A stretch of DNA of 64,000 nt from Amia ocellicauda (Eukaryota; Chordata; Actinopteri; Amiiformes; Amiidae). Below, in pieces: positions 34,901-44,326 of the stretch. A program made the position numbers and the translations under genes. The notes beneath the pieces are model-generated. The model saw only the letters and a list, made by a program, of their open reading frames with translations. It had not been told where the DNA came from and did no database searches. How positions within the stretch are numbered: the first letter of the stretch is position 1; every line of letters begins with the position of its first letter. The DNA is taken from positions 60,807,850 to 60,871,849 of the forward strand of contig NC_089851.1 in the NCBI RefSeq assembly GCF_036373705.1, in the 5' to 3' direction.

Positions 34901-35009
34901 GTTGCTTATTGGCGATTCAACTCTGGATGGAAGAGGAAAGCGCATCTCTAAACCTGTTCATTTGGAGAGGCCCATCCATAAGACAGTTACATTGTTGGAA
35001 GCAGACTGA
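28947..35009 (+). CDS. BEL/Pao gag-pol polyprotein, 2,020 codons
   Basis: Single long frame typical of BEL/Pao, encoding the structural and replication proteins as one polyprotein. Residues ~1-340: gag N-terminus with charged, coiled-coil-like E/R/A-rich segment (~210-290). ~350-500: DUF1759-like gag region (TFNGDPLRF). ~572-636: two CX2CX4HX4C zinc knuckles plus a third cysteine/histidine cluster. ~700-880: DUF1758-like aspartic protease with LLDTQSD near 716. ~1025-1200: reverse transcriptase, catalytic YVDD at 1154-1157. ~1210-1330: the peptidase_A17/connection region named for Pao elements. ~1330-1450: RNase H (FSDAS). ~1640-1685: H2C2 integrase zinc site. ~1710-1830: integrase core. ~1890-2010: DUF5641-like C-terminus. 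The ATG is the first in frame. Domain names rest on recalled family motifs, not a profile search. The frame reads whole. Confidence 0.95.
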   Translation: MSEFELFFESDKEGAGEDAQQHCADMQPQAAEGTGDNHTSSQEPHRSQRVRRFTEKGQELHDQQVRRFAHRFSVSYEKWKAIAKDAKQALSGQCSNNLLRDHITKISNASDNLNVVYEDLRHIDIPDQDTRRRADTCEAVTRTIIQTAKALLDTRGGEEQRVKSIESVIEAAASDKVSVNSHRTKSSAHSQTNSRITSRSSQSSARRDAAAEVAANEATLKVLLEQERHIKELERLETEAANLRANQEAENAERQRVLEAKRRELERLETIKKLEAAKARQQVYEQSECSDEEIFGLLHQCVPPKEKEEVKHESSLLQHRSPPHSLTQPKQEDNTAALVRAFAESISASRLPVPEPTTFNGDPLRFNDWKVSFQTLIDRKNIPAEEKIYYLRKYVGGPAKKAIESYFLLGTESAYCAAWTILEERYGNPFLIAKAFRDKLDTWPKINSKGSVELQELADFLRSCEAAMSQIRGLEVLNDCNENQKILSKLPDWLTSRWNRKVIEVEEQSHTFPSFSQFVKFLTREAKIACNPITSLHALKPSENEKIKVSKTRGHGAKVLATNSDEKAVTTSCVFCEKAGHSLHKCRKFMDETISERVKFVQEKKLCFGCLKFGHRSKDCENREICDMCEKRHPACLHDNRTKEERMSTRLSGAGNSGKSRERKIERPQDRAARSSRESTSNRVLQNVKDTHTSTVIPVWLSVTSEPDREVLVYALLDTQSDTTFILEETAKTLHTKKEPVQLKLSTMASRNTVVSCRKLTGLQVRGFYSDKIIPLPVTYSREFIPANRDHIPTPETAKAWPHLEHIADEIAPQQSCDVGLLIGYNCPQALVPRQVVPGKENQPFAQRTDLGWSVVDYGDEIGISHQVIVRQVMPGLQSSSNLTSEVHYVCRTQVKEVVSPADVIKVLESDFVERSLEDSHISQEDLRFLSKMERGIRLKDNGHYEMPLPFKNERPNLPDNMVCAIHRLRCLERKLKRNKQYYKDYKTFMDEIITRGDAERVPEEDLNKAPAWYIPHHGVYHPQKPGKIRVVFDCSVRFQETSLNDHLLTGPELTNTLVGVLCRFRKGPVAIMCDIERMFHQFHVKAEDQDYLRFLWWENGNLEAKPSIYRMKVHLFGAASSPGCANYGLKHLAAEGHGHFSEATIKFIQKNFYVDDGLSSLASESQAIQLVKEARELCNKGKLRLHKFISNSKKVLASIPKEECAKAAQDLDMALGELHVERALGIQWCVASDEFQFRVIVKENPLTRRGVLSTVASVYDPLGFVAPFILVGKQILQQMCHNKLSWDDILPDDLRPLWEFWLQDLQNLAGVKIQRCYIPLNFKVQSYELHHFSDASVSGYGECSYLRAVSASGEVHCSLVMGKSRVAPAKVTTIPRLELSAAVVAVRTSDMLKRELEIDCLQEFFWTDSKVVLGYISNEARRFHVFVANRVERIKQSTESAQWRYVASEENPADHASRGLAAKQLVASNWFTGPSFLWQKELTSEVVKVGEIASSDPEIKKAQAHDTLAKEIRSLLDCLRKFSDWSRMVKAIARLKRRAREAKGLRPRSWESTSLEERRDAELSIIKMVQQATLSQEIQGIQCHKNSQIKDKANKLHKLGPFLDDQGILRVGGRLTHAALHPHVKHPAVLPRDSHVSALLVKHYHERVHHQGRGMTINEIRSNGIWILGCSRAVSSHIYKCTTCRKFRRCTEQQRMANLPGDRMETTPPFTYCGMDCFGPFHIKEGRKELKRYGLLLTCMCSRAVHIEMLDDLTTDAFINALRSCIAIRGIVRQIRCDQGTNFVGARREFIQALKEMDQEELKELRCEFIMNTPASSHMGGVWERQIRTIRSVLTSILEQSARQLDCSSLRTFLYEVMAVVNSRPLTTDHLNDPSCPEPLTPNHILTMKSTIISPPPGKFVREDLYLRKRWRRVQLLANNFWTRWKKEYLLNLQQRQKWTKDRRNAKVNDIVILQDDATPRNQWKLAKVIEVYPGKDGRVRRLKLLIGDSTLDGRGKRISKPVHLERPIHKTVTLLEAD

Positions 35010-35163
35010 AGACTCCAGCATCCTCCAGTCACTCTTTCAACTAGTTCTTAAGTTAAGATAATAAGTAAATAGTTAGTACTTTGAAATTAATATTATGTGC
35101 AGTTTATATGCAGTATGTGTGTCTCCAAGCTGTTCTGAGAAATCACTTGTGATTTGGTGGGAG
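35010..35163 (+). other. 3' untranslated stretch of the BEL/Pao element
   Basis: About 150 bp of AT-rich sequence between the gag-pol stop and the right LTR copy. It ends in the purine-rich ggtgggag (35156-35163) directly before TGTAACTG, the place and composition expected of the polypurine tract that primes plus-strand synthesis. Confidence 0.7.
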
Positions 35164-35254
35164 TGTAACTGCCTCTCAGCTTTAGTTAAGTTTGTGACTA
35201 TTTTTTTGGTTCCTACCTAAAATTAATAGGATATCGTAGAGGCGGAACTAATTA
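35164..35254 (+). repeat. Right LTR copy of the BEL/Pao element
   Basis: Starts TGTAACTG and matches 27560-27650 at all 91 positions by eye, including a run of seven T. It is shorter than the left repeat and passes directly into the satellite CCAT tract. Confidence 0.9.
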
Positions 35255-35446
35255 CGTCCATCCATCCATCCATCCATCTATCTATCTATCTATCTATGAC
35301 TCTCGATATCTAACTCTCTTGCTTGCTATCGCTCCCCCAATGGTCACGAATGTTGCATTCAACGACAAAGAAAATCGTGTGCTGGAAATGATTTCTGGCA
35401 ACTGTGAAGGAACTGCACGACTGCAGCAACCGCAACACCCCCGTCT
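35255..35446. repeat. Satellite unit 19, right part, after the retrotransposon
   Basis: Begins cgtccatccatcc and holds a complete CCAT/CTAT tract plus the last half-subrepeat up to tRNA-Asn of unit 20. Start-of-tract sequence therefore occurs on both sides of the element. Confidence 0.92.
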
Positions 35447-35520
35447 GTCTCTGTGGCGCAATCGGTCAGCGCGTTCGGCTGTTAACCGAAAGGATGGTGG
35501 TTCGAATCCACCCAGGGACG
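35447..35520 (+). tRNA. tRNA-Asn-GTT: tRNA-Asn(GTT), unit 20
   Basis: Consensus copy with TTTT stop, only 193 bp right of the retrotransposon. Confidence 0.95.
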
Positions 35521-35684
35521 GCCCACTTTTCCCCCCGCCCCTTGTTATTGTTTCTACTTCTGGCGGTCAGTTTGCCAGACTGCGGCTACAGTAACCTTAA
35601 GCTGCTTGCTGCGGACGGCCATCTTGCAAAAATGTATCGAGGGTTTAGAAACTTCCTTTCCATTGCCTAGGCCAACATAAACCA

Positions 35685-35758
35685 AGGCACTGCTGGGAGT
35701 CGAACCCAGGGTTTCCTATTTACAAGACAGGCGCTTTGACCAACTAAGCCACGGTGTC
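35685..35758 (-). tRNA. tRNA-Thr-TGT: tRNA-Thr(TGT)-like, unit 20
   Basis: Consensus copy. Confidence 0.75.
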
Positions 35759-36764
35759 AGGACTCTCCCACTCCCCAGTACCTTCACCCAGGCGTAAGGA
35801 ACAAAACAAAACAAAACATAACAAAACAAAACAAAACAAAACAAAACAAAACAAAACAAAACAAAACAAAACAAAACAAAACAAAACAAAACAAAATCTG
35901 GATGCAGGCTGCAACAAAGGAAGCACACAGAGGTGAAAACGTAAGGTTGACGGGAGCAACAAGCTCCCTGTTGCGACTGTCCAGGGGCGGCAATGGGAAT
36001 TGGACGTTGGCCGTTAGGAGCGCGTAGCGCGTGTCCTTTGGGTTCTGGTTCTTCTTTACAAACCGGCATCTGTCCAGTTGGCTTTCCGGTTCATTACGTC
36101 CTCTGATGGCTTTACGATAAGCCTATCTTGCAATCAGATGCTTGCCTTGCCGTCCATCCATCTATCTATCTATCTATCTATGACTCTCGATATCTAACTC
36201 TCTTGCTTGCTATCGCTCCCCCAATGGTCAGTAGCATAGTAGCATAACAGCAGATCACGGACCACTGTCAATCAGGTACTTGCCTTGCCGTCCATCCATC
36301 CATGTATCTATCTATCTATCTATCTATGACTCTCGATATCTAACTCTCTTGCTTGCTATCGCTCCCCCAATGGTCAGTAGCATAGTAGCATAACAGCAGA
36401 TCACGGACCACTGTCAATCAGGTGCTTGCCTTGCCGTCCATCCATCCATCCATCTATCTATCTATCTATCTATCTATGACTCTCGATATCTAACTCTCTT
36501 GCTTGCTATCGCTCCCCCAATGGTCAGTAGCATAGTAGCATAACAGCAGATCACGGACCACTGTCAATCAGATGCTTGCCTTGCCGTCCATCCATCCATC
36601 TATCTATCTATCTATGACTCTCGATATCTAACTCTCTTGCTTGCTATCGCTCCCCCAATGGTCACGAATGTTGCATTCAACGACAAAGAAAATCGTGTGC
36701 TGGAAATGATTTCTGGCAACTGTGAAGGAACTGCACGACTGCAGCAACCGCAACACCCCCGTCT

Positions 36765-36838
36765 GTCTCTGTGGCGCAATCGTTCAGCGCGTTCGGCTGT
36801 TAACCGAAAGGATGGTGGTTTGAATCCACCCAGGGACG
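36765..36838 (+). tRNA. tRNA-Asn-GTT: tRNA-Asn(GTT), unit 21, weakened
   Basis: G19 to T and C56 to T hit both partners of the D-loop/T-loop contact; probably not functional. TTTT stop kept. Confidence 0.72.
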
Positions 36839-37002
36839 GCCCACTTTTCCCCCCACCCCTTGTTATTGTTTCTACTTCTGGCGGTCAGTTTGCCAGACTG
36901 CGGCTACAGTAACCTTAAGCTGCTTGCTGCGGACGGCCATCTTGCAAAAATGTATCGAGGGTTTAGAAACTTCCTTTCCATTGCCTAGGCCAACATAAAC
37001 CA

Positions 37003-37076
37003 AGAAACTGCTGGGAGTCGAACCCAGGGTTTCCTATTTACAAGACAGGCGCTTTGACCAACTAAGCCACGGTGTC
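37003..37076 (-). tRNA. tRNA-Thr-TGT: tRNA-Thr-like, unit 21
   Basis: 3' acceptor strand CAGTTTC: C71 to T now pairs with A2, but G70 to T breaks C3-G70. Confidence 0.62.
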
Positions 37077-37804
37077 AGGACTCTCCCACTCCCCAGTACC
37101 TTCACCCAGGCGTAAGGAACAAAACAAAACAAAACAAAACAAAACAAAACAAAACAAAACAAAACAAAACAAAACAAAACAAAACAAAACAAAACAAAAC
37201 AAAACAAAACAAAACAAAACAAAATCTGGATGCAGGCTGCAACAAAGGAAGCACACAGAGGTGAAAACGTAAGGTTGACGGGAGTAACAAGCTCCCTGTT
37301 GCGACTGTCCAGGGGCGGCAATGGGAATTGGACGTTGGCCGTTAGGAGCGCGTAGCGCGTGTCCTTTGGGTTCTGGTTCTTCTTTACAAACCGGCATCTG
37401 TCCAGTTGGCTTTCCGGTTCTTTACGTCCTCTGATGGCTTTACGATAAGCCTATCTTGCAATCAGATGCTTGCCTTGCCGTCCATCCATCTATCTATCTA
37501 TCTATCTATGACTCTCGATATCTAACTCTCTTGCTTGCTATCGCTCCCCCAATGGTCAGTAGCATAGTAGCATAACAGCAGATCACGGACCACTGTCAAT
37601 CAGGTACTTGCCTTGCCGTCCATCCATCCATGTATCTATCTATCTATCTATCTATGACTCTCGATATCTAACTCTCTTGCTTGCTATCGCTCCCCCAATG
37701 GTCACGAATGTTGCATTCAACGACAAAGAAAATCGTGTGCTGGAAATGATTTCTGGCAACTGTGAAGGAACTGCACGACTGCAGCAACCGCAACACCCCC
37801 GTCT

Positions 37805-37878
37805 GTCTCTGTGGCGCAATCGGTCAGCGCGTTCGGCTGTTAACCGAAAGGATGGTGGTTCGAATCCACCCAGGGACG
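37805..37878 (+). tRNA. tRNA-Asn-GTT: tRNA-Asn(GTT), unit 22
   Basis: Consensus copy with TTTT stop. Confidence 0.95.
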
Positions 37879-38042
37879 GCCCACTTTTCCCCCCGCCCCT
37901 TGTTATTGTTTCTACTTCTGGCGGTCAGTTTGCCAGACTGCGGCTACAGTAACCTTAAGCTGCTTGCTGCGGACGGCCATCTTGCAAAAATGTATCGAGG
38001 GATTAGAAACTTCCTTTCCATTGCCTAGGCCAACATAAACCA

Positions 38043-38116
38043 AGGCACTGCTGGGAGTCGAACCCAGGGTTTCCTATTTACAAGACAGGCGCTTTGACCA
38101 ACTAAGCCACGGTGTC
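38043..38116 (-). tRNA. tRNA-Thr-TGT: tRNA-Thr(TGT)-like, unit 22
   Basis: Consensus copy. Confidence 0.75.
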
Positions 38117-38976
38117 AGGACTCTCCCACTCCCCAGTACCTTCACCCAGGCGTAAGAAACAAAACAAAACAAAACAAAACAAAACAAAACAAAACAAAAC
38201 AAAACAAAACAAAACAAAACAAAACAAAACAAAACAAAACAAAACAAAACAAAATCTGGATGCAGGCTGCAACAAAGGAAGCACACAGAGGTGAAAACGT
38301 AAGGTTGACGGGAGCAACAAGCTCCCTGTTGCGACTGTCCAGGGGCGGCAATGGGAATTGGACGTTGGCCGTTAGGTGCGCGTAGCGCGTGTCCTTTGGG
38401 TTCTGGTTCTTCTTTACAAACCGGCATCTGTCCAGTTGGCTTTCCGGTTCATTACGTCCTCTGATGGCTTTACGATAAGCCTATCTTGCAATCAGATGCT
38501 TGCCTTGCCGTCCATCCATCCATCTATCTATCTATCTATGACTCTCGATATCTAACTCTCTTGCTTGCTATCGCTCCCCCAATGGTCAGTAGCATAGTAG
38601 CATAACAGCAGGTCACGGACCACTGTCAATCAGGTGCTTGCCTTGCCGTTCATCCATCCATCCATCTATCTATCTATCTATCTATGACTCTCGATATCTA
38701 ACTCTCTTGCTTGCTATCGCTCCCCCAATGGTCAGTAGCATAGTAGCATAACAGCAGATCACGGACCACTGTCAATCAGATGCTTGCCTTGCCGTCCATC
38801 CATCCATCTATCTATCTATCTATCTATGACTCTCGATATCTAACTCTCTTGCTTGCTATCGCTCCCCCAATGGTCACGAATGTTGTATTCAACGACAAAG
38901 AAAATCGTGTGCTGGAAATGATTTCTGGCAACTGTGAAGGAACTGCACGACTGCAGCAACCGCAACACCCCCGTCT

Positions 38977-39050
38977 GTCTCTGTGGCGCAATCGGTCAGC
39001 GCGTTCGGCTGTTAACCGAAAGGATGGTGGTTCGAATCCACCCAGGGACG
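38977..39050 (+). tRNA. tRNA-Asn-GTT: tRNA-Asn(GTT), unit 23
   Basis: Consensus copy with TTTT stop. Confidence 0.95.
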
Positions 39051-39214
39051 GCCCACTTTTCCCCCCGCCCCTTGTTATTGTTTCTACTTCTGGCGGTCAG
39101 TTTGCCAGACTGCGGCTACAGTAACCTTAAGCTGCTTGCTGCGGACGGCCATCTTGCAAAAATGTATCGAGGTTTTAGAAACTTCCTTTCCATTGCCTAG
39201 GCCAACATAAACCA

Positions 39215-39288
39215 AGGCACTGCTGGGAGTCAAACCCAGGGTTTCCTATTTACAAGACAGGCGCTTTGACCAACTAAGCCACGGTGTC
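39215..39288 (-). tRNA. tRNA-Thr-TGT: tRNA-Thr-like, unit 23
   Basis: C56 to T in the T loop and B box. Confidence 0.65.
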
Positions 39289-40031
39289 AGGACTCTCCCA
39301 CTCCCCAGTACCTTCACCCAGGCGTAAGGAACAAAACAAAACAAAACAAAACAAAACAAAACAAAACAAAACAAAACAAAACAAAACAAAACAAAACAAA
39401 ACAAAACAAAACAAAACAAAACAAAACAAAACAAAACAAAACAAAACAAAATCTGGATGCAGGCTGCAACAAAGGAAGCACACAGAGGTGAAAACGTAAG
39501 GTTGACGGGAGCAACAAGCTCCCTGTTGCGACTGTCCAGGGGCGGCAATGGGAATTGGACGTTGGCCGTTAGGAGCGCGTAGCGCGTGTCCTTTGGGTTC
39601 TGGTTCTTCTTTACAAACCGGCATCTGTCCAGTTGGCTTTCCGGTTCATTACGTCCTCTGATGGCTTTACGATAAGCCTATCTTGCAATCAGATGCTTGC
39701 CTTGCCGTCCATCCATCTATCTATCTATCTATCTATGACTCTCGATATCTAACTCTCTTGCTTGCTATCGCTCCCCCAATGGTCAGTAGCATAGTAGCAT
39801 AACAGCAGATCACGGACCACTATCAATCAGGTACTTGCCTTGCCGTCCATCCATCCATGTATCTATCTATCTATCTATCTATGACTCTCGATATCTAACT
39901 CTCTTGCTTGCTATCGCTCCCCCAATGGTCACGAATGTTGCATTCAACGACAAAGAAAATCGTGTGCTGGAAATGATTTCTGGCAACTGTGAAGGAACTG
40001 CACGACTGCAGCAACCGCAACACCCCCGTCT

Positions 40032-40105
40032 GTCTCTGTGGCGCAATCGGTCAGCGCGTTCGGCTGTTAACCGAAAGGATGGTGGTTCGAATCCACCCAG
40101 GGACG
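40032..40105 (+). tRNA. tRNA-Asn-GTT: tRNA-Asn(GTT), unit 24
   Basis: Consensus copy with TTTT stop. Confidence 0.95.
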
Positions 40106-40269
40106 GCCCACTTTTCCCCCCGCCCCTTGTTATTGTTTCTACTTCTGGCGGTCAGTTTGCCAGACTGCGGCTACAGTAACCTTAAGCTGCTTGCTGCGGA
40201 CGGCCATCTTGCAAAAATGTATCGAGGCTTTAGAAACTTCCTTTCCATTGCCTAGGCCAACATAAACCA

Positions 40270-40343
40270 AGGCACTGCTGGGAGTCGAACCCAGGGTTTC
40301 CTATTTACAAGACAGGCGCTTTGACCAACTAAGCCACGGTGTC
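40270..40343 (-). tRNA. tRNA-Thr-TGT: tRNA-Thr(TGT)-like, unit 24
   Basis: Consensus copy. Confidence 0.75.
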
Positions 40344-41238
40344 AGGACTCTCCCACTCCCCAGTACCTTCACCCAGGTGTAAGGAACAAAACAAAACAAA
40401 ACAAAACAAAACAAAACAAAACAAAACAAAACAAAACAAAACAAAACAAAACAAAACAAAACAAAACAAAACAAAACAAAACAAAACAAAACAAAACAAA
40501 ATCTGGATGCAGGCTGCAACAAAGGAAGCACACAGAGGTGAAAACGTAAGGTTGACGGGAGCAACAAGCTCCCTGTTGCGACTGTCCAGGGGCGGCAATG
40601 GGAATTGGACGTTGGACGTTGGCCGTTAGGAGCGCGTAGCGCGTGTCCTTTGGGTTCTGGTTCTTCTTTACAAACCGGCATCTGTCCAGTTGGCTTTCCG
40701 GTTCATTACGTCCTCTGATGGCTTTACGATAAGCCTATCTTGCAATCAGATGCTTGCCTTGCCGTCCATCCATCTATCTATCTATCTATCTATGACTCTC
40801 GATATCTAACTCTCTTGCTTGCTATCGCTCCCCCAATGGTCAGTAGCATAGTAGCATAACAGCAGATCACGGACCACTGTCAATCAGGTACTTGCCTTGC
40901 CGTCCATCCATCCATGTATCTATCTATCTATCTATCTATGACTCTCGATATCTAACTCTCTTGCTTGCTATCGCTCCCCCAATGGTCAGTAGCATAGTAG
41001 CATAACAGCAGATCACGGACCACTGTCAATCAGGTGCTTGCCTTGCCGTCCATCCATCCATCCATCCATCTATCTATCTATCTATCTATGACTCTCGATA
41101 TCTAACTCTCTTGCTTGCTATCGCTCCCCCAATGGTCACGAATGTTGCATTCAACGACAAAGAAAATCGTGTGCTGGAAATGATTTCTGGCAACTGTGAA
41201 GGAACTGCACGACTGCAGCAACCGCAACACCCCCGTCT

Positions 41239-41312
41239 GTCTCTGTGGCGCAATCGGTCAGCGCGTTCGGCTGTTAACCGAAAGGATGATGGTTCGAATC
41301 CACCCAGGGACG
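41239..41312 (+). tRNA. tRNA-Asn-GTT: tRNA-Asn(GTT), unit 25
   Basis: G50 to A leaves an A.C mismatch in the T stem. B box and stop intact. Confidence 0.83.
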
Positions 41313-41476
41313 GCCCACTTTTCCCCCCGCCCCTTGTTATTGTTTCTACTTCTGGCGGTCAGTTTGCCAGACTGCGGCTACAGTAACCTTAAGCTGCTTG
41401 CTGCGGACGGCCATCTTGCAAAAATGTATCGAGGGTTTAGAAACTTCCTTTCCATTGCCTAGGCCAACATAAACCA

Positions 41477-41550
41477 AGGCACTGCTGGGAGTCGAACCCA
41501 GGGTTTCCTATTTACAAGACAGGCGCTTTGACCAACTAAGCCACGGTGTC
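41477..41550 (-). tRNA. tRNA-Thr-TGT: tRNA-Thr(TGT)-like, unit 25
   Basis: Consensus copy. Confidence 0.75.
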
Positions 41551-42530
41551 AGGACTCTCCCACTCCCCAGTACCTTCACCCAGGTGTAAGGAACAAAACA
41601 AAACAAAACAAAACAAAACAAAACAAAACAAAACAAAACAAAACAAAACAAAACAAAATCTGGATGCAGGCTGCAACAAAGGAAGCACACAGAGGTGAAA
41701 ACGTAAGGTTGACGGGAGCAACAAGCTCCCTGTTGCGACTGTCCAGGGGCGGCAATGGGAATTGGACGTTGGCCGTTAGGAGCGCGTAGCGCGTGTCCTT
41801 TGGGTTCTGGTTCTTCTTTACAAACCGGCATCTGTCCAGTTGGCTTTCCGGTTCATTACGTCCTCTGATGGCTTTACGATAAGCCTATCTTGCAATCAGA
41901 TGCTTGCCTTGCTGTCCATCCATCCATCTATCTATCTATCTATGACTCTCGATATCTAACTCTCTTGCTTGCTATCGCTCCCCCAATGGTCAGTAGCATA
42001 GTAGCATAACAGCAGATCACGGACCACTGTCAATCAGGTGCTTGCCTTGCCGTCCATCCATCCATCCATCTATCTATCTATCTATCTATGACTCTCGATA
42101 TCTAACTCTCTTGCTTGCTATCGCTCCCCCAATGGTCAGTAGCATAGTAGCATAACAGCAGGTCACGGACCACTGTCAATCAGGTGCTTGCCTTGCCGTC
42201 CATCCATCCATCCATCTATCTATCTATCTATCTATGACTCTCGATATCTAACTCTCTTGCTTGCTATCGCTCCCCCAATGGTCAGTAGCATAGTAGCATA
42301 ACAGCAGATCACGGACCACTGTCAATCAGGTGCTTGCCTTGCCGTCCATCCATCCATGTATCTATCTATCTATCTATCTATGACTCTCGATATCTAACTC
42401 TCTTGCTTGCTATCGCTCCCCCAATGGTCACGAATGTTGCATTCAACGACAAAGAAAATCGTGTGCTGGAAATGATTTCTGGCAACTGTGAAGGAACTGC
42501 ACGACTGCAGCAACCGCAACACCCCCGTCT

Positions 42531-42604
42531 GTCTCTGTGGCGCAATCGGTCAGCGCGTTCGGCTGTTAACCGAAAGGATGGTGGTTCGAATCCACCCAGG
42601 GACG
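42531..42604 (+). tRNA. tRNA-Asn-GTT: tRNA-Asn(GTT), unit 26
   Basis: Consensus copy with TTTT stop. Confidence 0.95.
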
Positions 42605-42768
42605 GCCCACTTTTCCCCCCGCCCCTTGTTATTGTTTCTACTTCTGGCGGTCAGTTTGCCAGACTGCGGCTACAGTAACCTTAAGCTGCTTGCTGCGGAC
42701 GGCCATCTTGCAAAAATGTATCGAGGGTTTAGAAACTTCCTTTCCATTGCCTAGGCCAACATAAACCA

Positions 42769-42842
42769 AGGCACTGCTGGGAGTCGAACCCAGGGTTTCC
42801 TATTTACAAGACAGGCGCTTTGACCAACTAAGCCACGGTGTC
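42769..42842 (-). tRNA. tRNA-Thr-TGT: tRNA-Thr(TGT)-like, unit 26
   Basis: Consensus copy. Confidence 0.75.
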
Positions 42843-44013
42843 AGGACTCTCCCACTCCCCAGTACCTTCACCCAGGTGTAAGGAGCAAAACAAAACAAAA
42901 CAAAACAAAACAAAACAAAACAAAACAAAACAAAACAAAACAAAACAAAACAAAACAAAACAAAACAAAACAAAACAAAACAAAACAAAACAAAATCTGG
43001 ATGCAGGCTGCAACAAAGGAAGCACACAGAGGTGAAAACGTAAGGTTGACGGGAGCAACAAGCTCCCTGTTGCGACTGTCCAGGGGCGGCAATGGGAATT
43101 GGACGTTGGCCGTTAGGAGCGCGTAGCGCGTGTCCTTTGGGTTCTGGTTCTTCTTTACAAACCGGCATCTGTCCAGTTGGCTTTCCGGTTCATTACGTCC
43201 TCTGATGGCTTTACGATAAGCCTATCTTGCAATCAGATGCTTGCCTTGCTGTCCATCCATCCATCTATCTATCTATCTATGACTCTCGATATCTAACTCT
43301 CTTGCTTGCTATCGCTCCCCCAATGGTCAGTAGCATAGTAGCATAACAGCAGATCACGGACCACTGTCAATCAGGTGCTTGCCTTGCCGTCCATCCATCC
43401 ATCCATCTATCTATCTATCTATCTATGACTCTCGATATCTAACTCTCTTGCTTGCTATCGCTCCCCCAATGGTCAGTAGCATAGTAGCATAACAGCAGAT
43501 CACGGACCACTGTCAATCAGGTGCTTGCCTTGCCGTCCATCCATCCATCCATCTATCTATCTATCTATCTATCTATGACTCTCGATATCTAACTCTCTTG
43601 CTTGCTATCGCTCCCCCAATCGTCAGTAGCATAGTAGCATAACAGCAGGTCACGGACCACTGTCAATCAGGTGTTTGCCTTGCCGTCCATCCATCCATCC
43701 ATCTATCTATCTATCTATCTATGACTCTCGATATCTAACTCTCTTGCTTGCTATCGCTTCCCCAATGGTCAGTAGCATAGTAGCATAACAGCAGATCACG
43801 GACCACTGTCAATCAGATGCTTGCCTTGCCGTCCATCCATCCATCTATCTATCTATCTATCTATGACTCTCGATATCTAACTCTCTTGCTTGCTATCGCT
43901 CCCCCAATGGTCACGAATGTTGCATTCAACGACAAAGAAAATCGTGTGCTGGAAATGATTTCTGGCAACTGTGAAGGAACTGCACGACTGCAGCAACCGC
44001 AACACCCCCGTCT

Positions 44014-44087
44014 GTCTCTGTGGCGCAATCGGTCAGCGCGTTCGGCTGTTAACCGAAAGGATGGTGGTTCGAATCCACCCAGGGACG
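44014..44087 (+). tRNA. tRNA-Asn-GTT: tRNA-Asn(GTT), unit 27
   Basis: Consensus copy with TTTT stop; last Asn copy with the B-type upstream flank. Confidence 0.95.
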
Positions 44088-44251
44088 GCCCACTTTTCCC
44101 CCCGCCCCTTGTTATTGTTTCTACTTCTGGCGGTCAGTTTGCCAGACTGCGGCTACAGTAACCTTAAGCTGCTTGCTGCGGACGGCCATCTTGCAAAAAT
44201 GTATCGAGGGTTTAGAAACTTCCTTTCCATTGCCTAGGCCAACATAAACCA

Positions 44252-44326
44252 AGGCACTGCTGGGAGTCGAACCCAGGGTTTCCTATTTACAAGACAGGCG
44301 CTTTAAACCAACTAAGCCACGGTGTC
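44252..44326 (-). tRNA. tRNA-Thr-TGT: tRNA-Thr-like, unit 27 (75 nt)
   Basis: One base longer in the D loop, with the sequence after GG changed to tttaaagc. D loops do vary in length, so function is not excluded. Confidence 0.65.

Larger units (their letters stand above)
27560..35254 (+). mobile_element. BEL/Pao LTR retrotransposon in the satellite
   Basis: A 7.7-kb island with no satellite sequence, flanked on both sides by the CCAT/CTAT microsatellite. Parts in order: left terminal repeat, leader with a short direct repeat, one long gag-pol frame, a short 3' untranslated stretch with a purine-rich ggtgggag tract, and a right terminal-repeat copy. Domain order (gag, zinc knuckles, aspartic protease, reverse transcriptase, RNase H, integrase, C-terminal DUF5641-like domain) is that of BEL/Pao, an animal-specific superfamily. 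The terminal repeats are identical over their shared 91 bp and the coding frame reads whole, so insertion looks recent. The element as a whole appears to carry about one break. No target-site duplication can be read because both flanks are microsatellite. Confidence 0.95.
35447..36764. repeat. Satellite unit 20, subfamily B
   Basis: 1,318 bp; four subrepeats; AAAAC tract 35803-35896 with one imperfect copy (aaaacataac). Confidence 0.95.
36765..37804. repeat. Satellite unit 21, subfamily B
   Basis: 1,040 bp; two subrepeats; AAAAC tract 37121-37224 (about 21 copies). Hairpin with the G.T wobble of unit 17. Confidence 0.95.
37805..38976. repeat. Satellite unit 22, subfamily B
   Basis: 1,172 bp; three subrepeats; AAAAC tract 38161-38254 (about 19 copies). 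Confidence 0.95.
38977..40031. repeat. Satellite unit 23, subfamily B
   Basis: 1,055 bp; two subrepeats; AAAAC tract 39333-39451 (about 24 copies). Confidence 0.95.
40032..41238. repeat. Satellite unit 24, subfamily B
   Basis: 1,207 bp; three subrepeats; AAAAC tract 40388-40501 (about 23 copies). A short private duplication (ggacgttggacgttgg) lies near 40608. Confidence 0.95.
41239..42530. repeat. Satellite unit 25, subfamily B
   Basis: 1,292 bp; four subrepeats; short AAAAC tract 41595-41658 (about 13 copies). Confidence 0.95.
42531..44013. repeat. Satellite unit 26, subfamily B
   Basis: 1,483 bp; five subrepeats; AAAAC tract 42887-42995 (about 22 copies). Confidence 0.95.

Noticed and set aside
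29294-34945. Short frames on both strands within the gag-pol region
   Set aside because: Shadows of the 2,020-codon frame.
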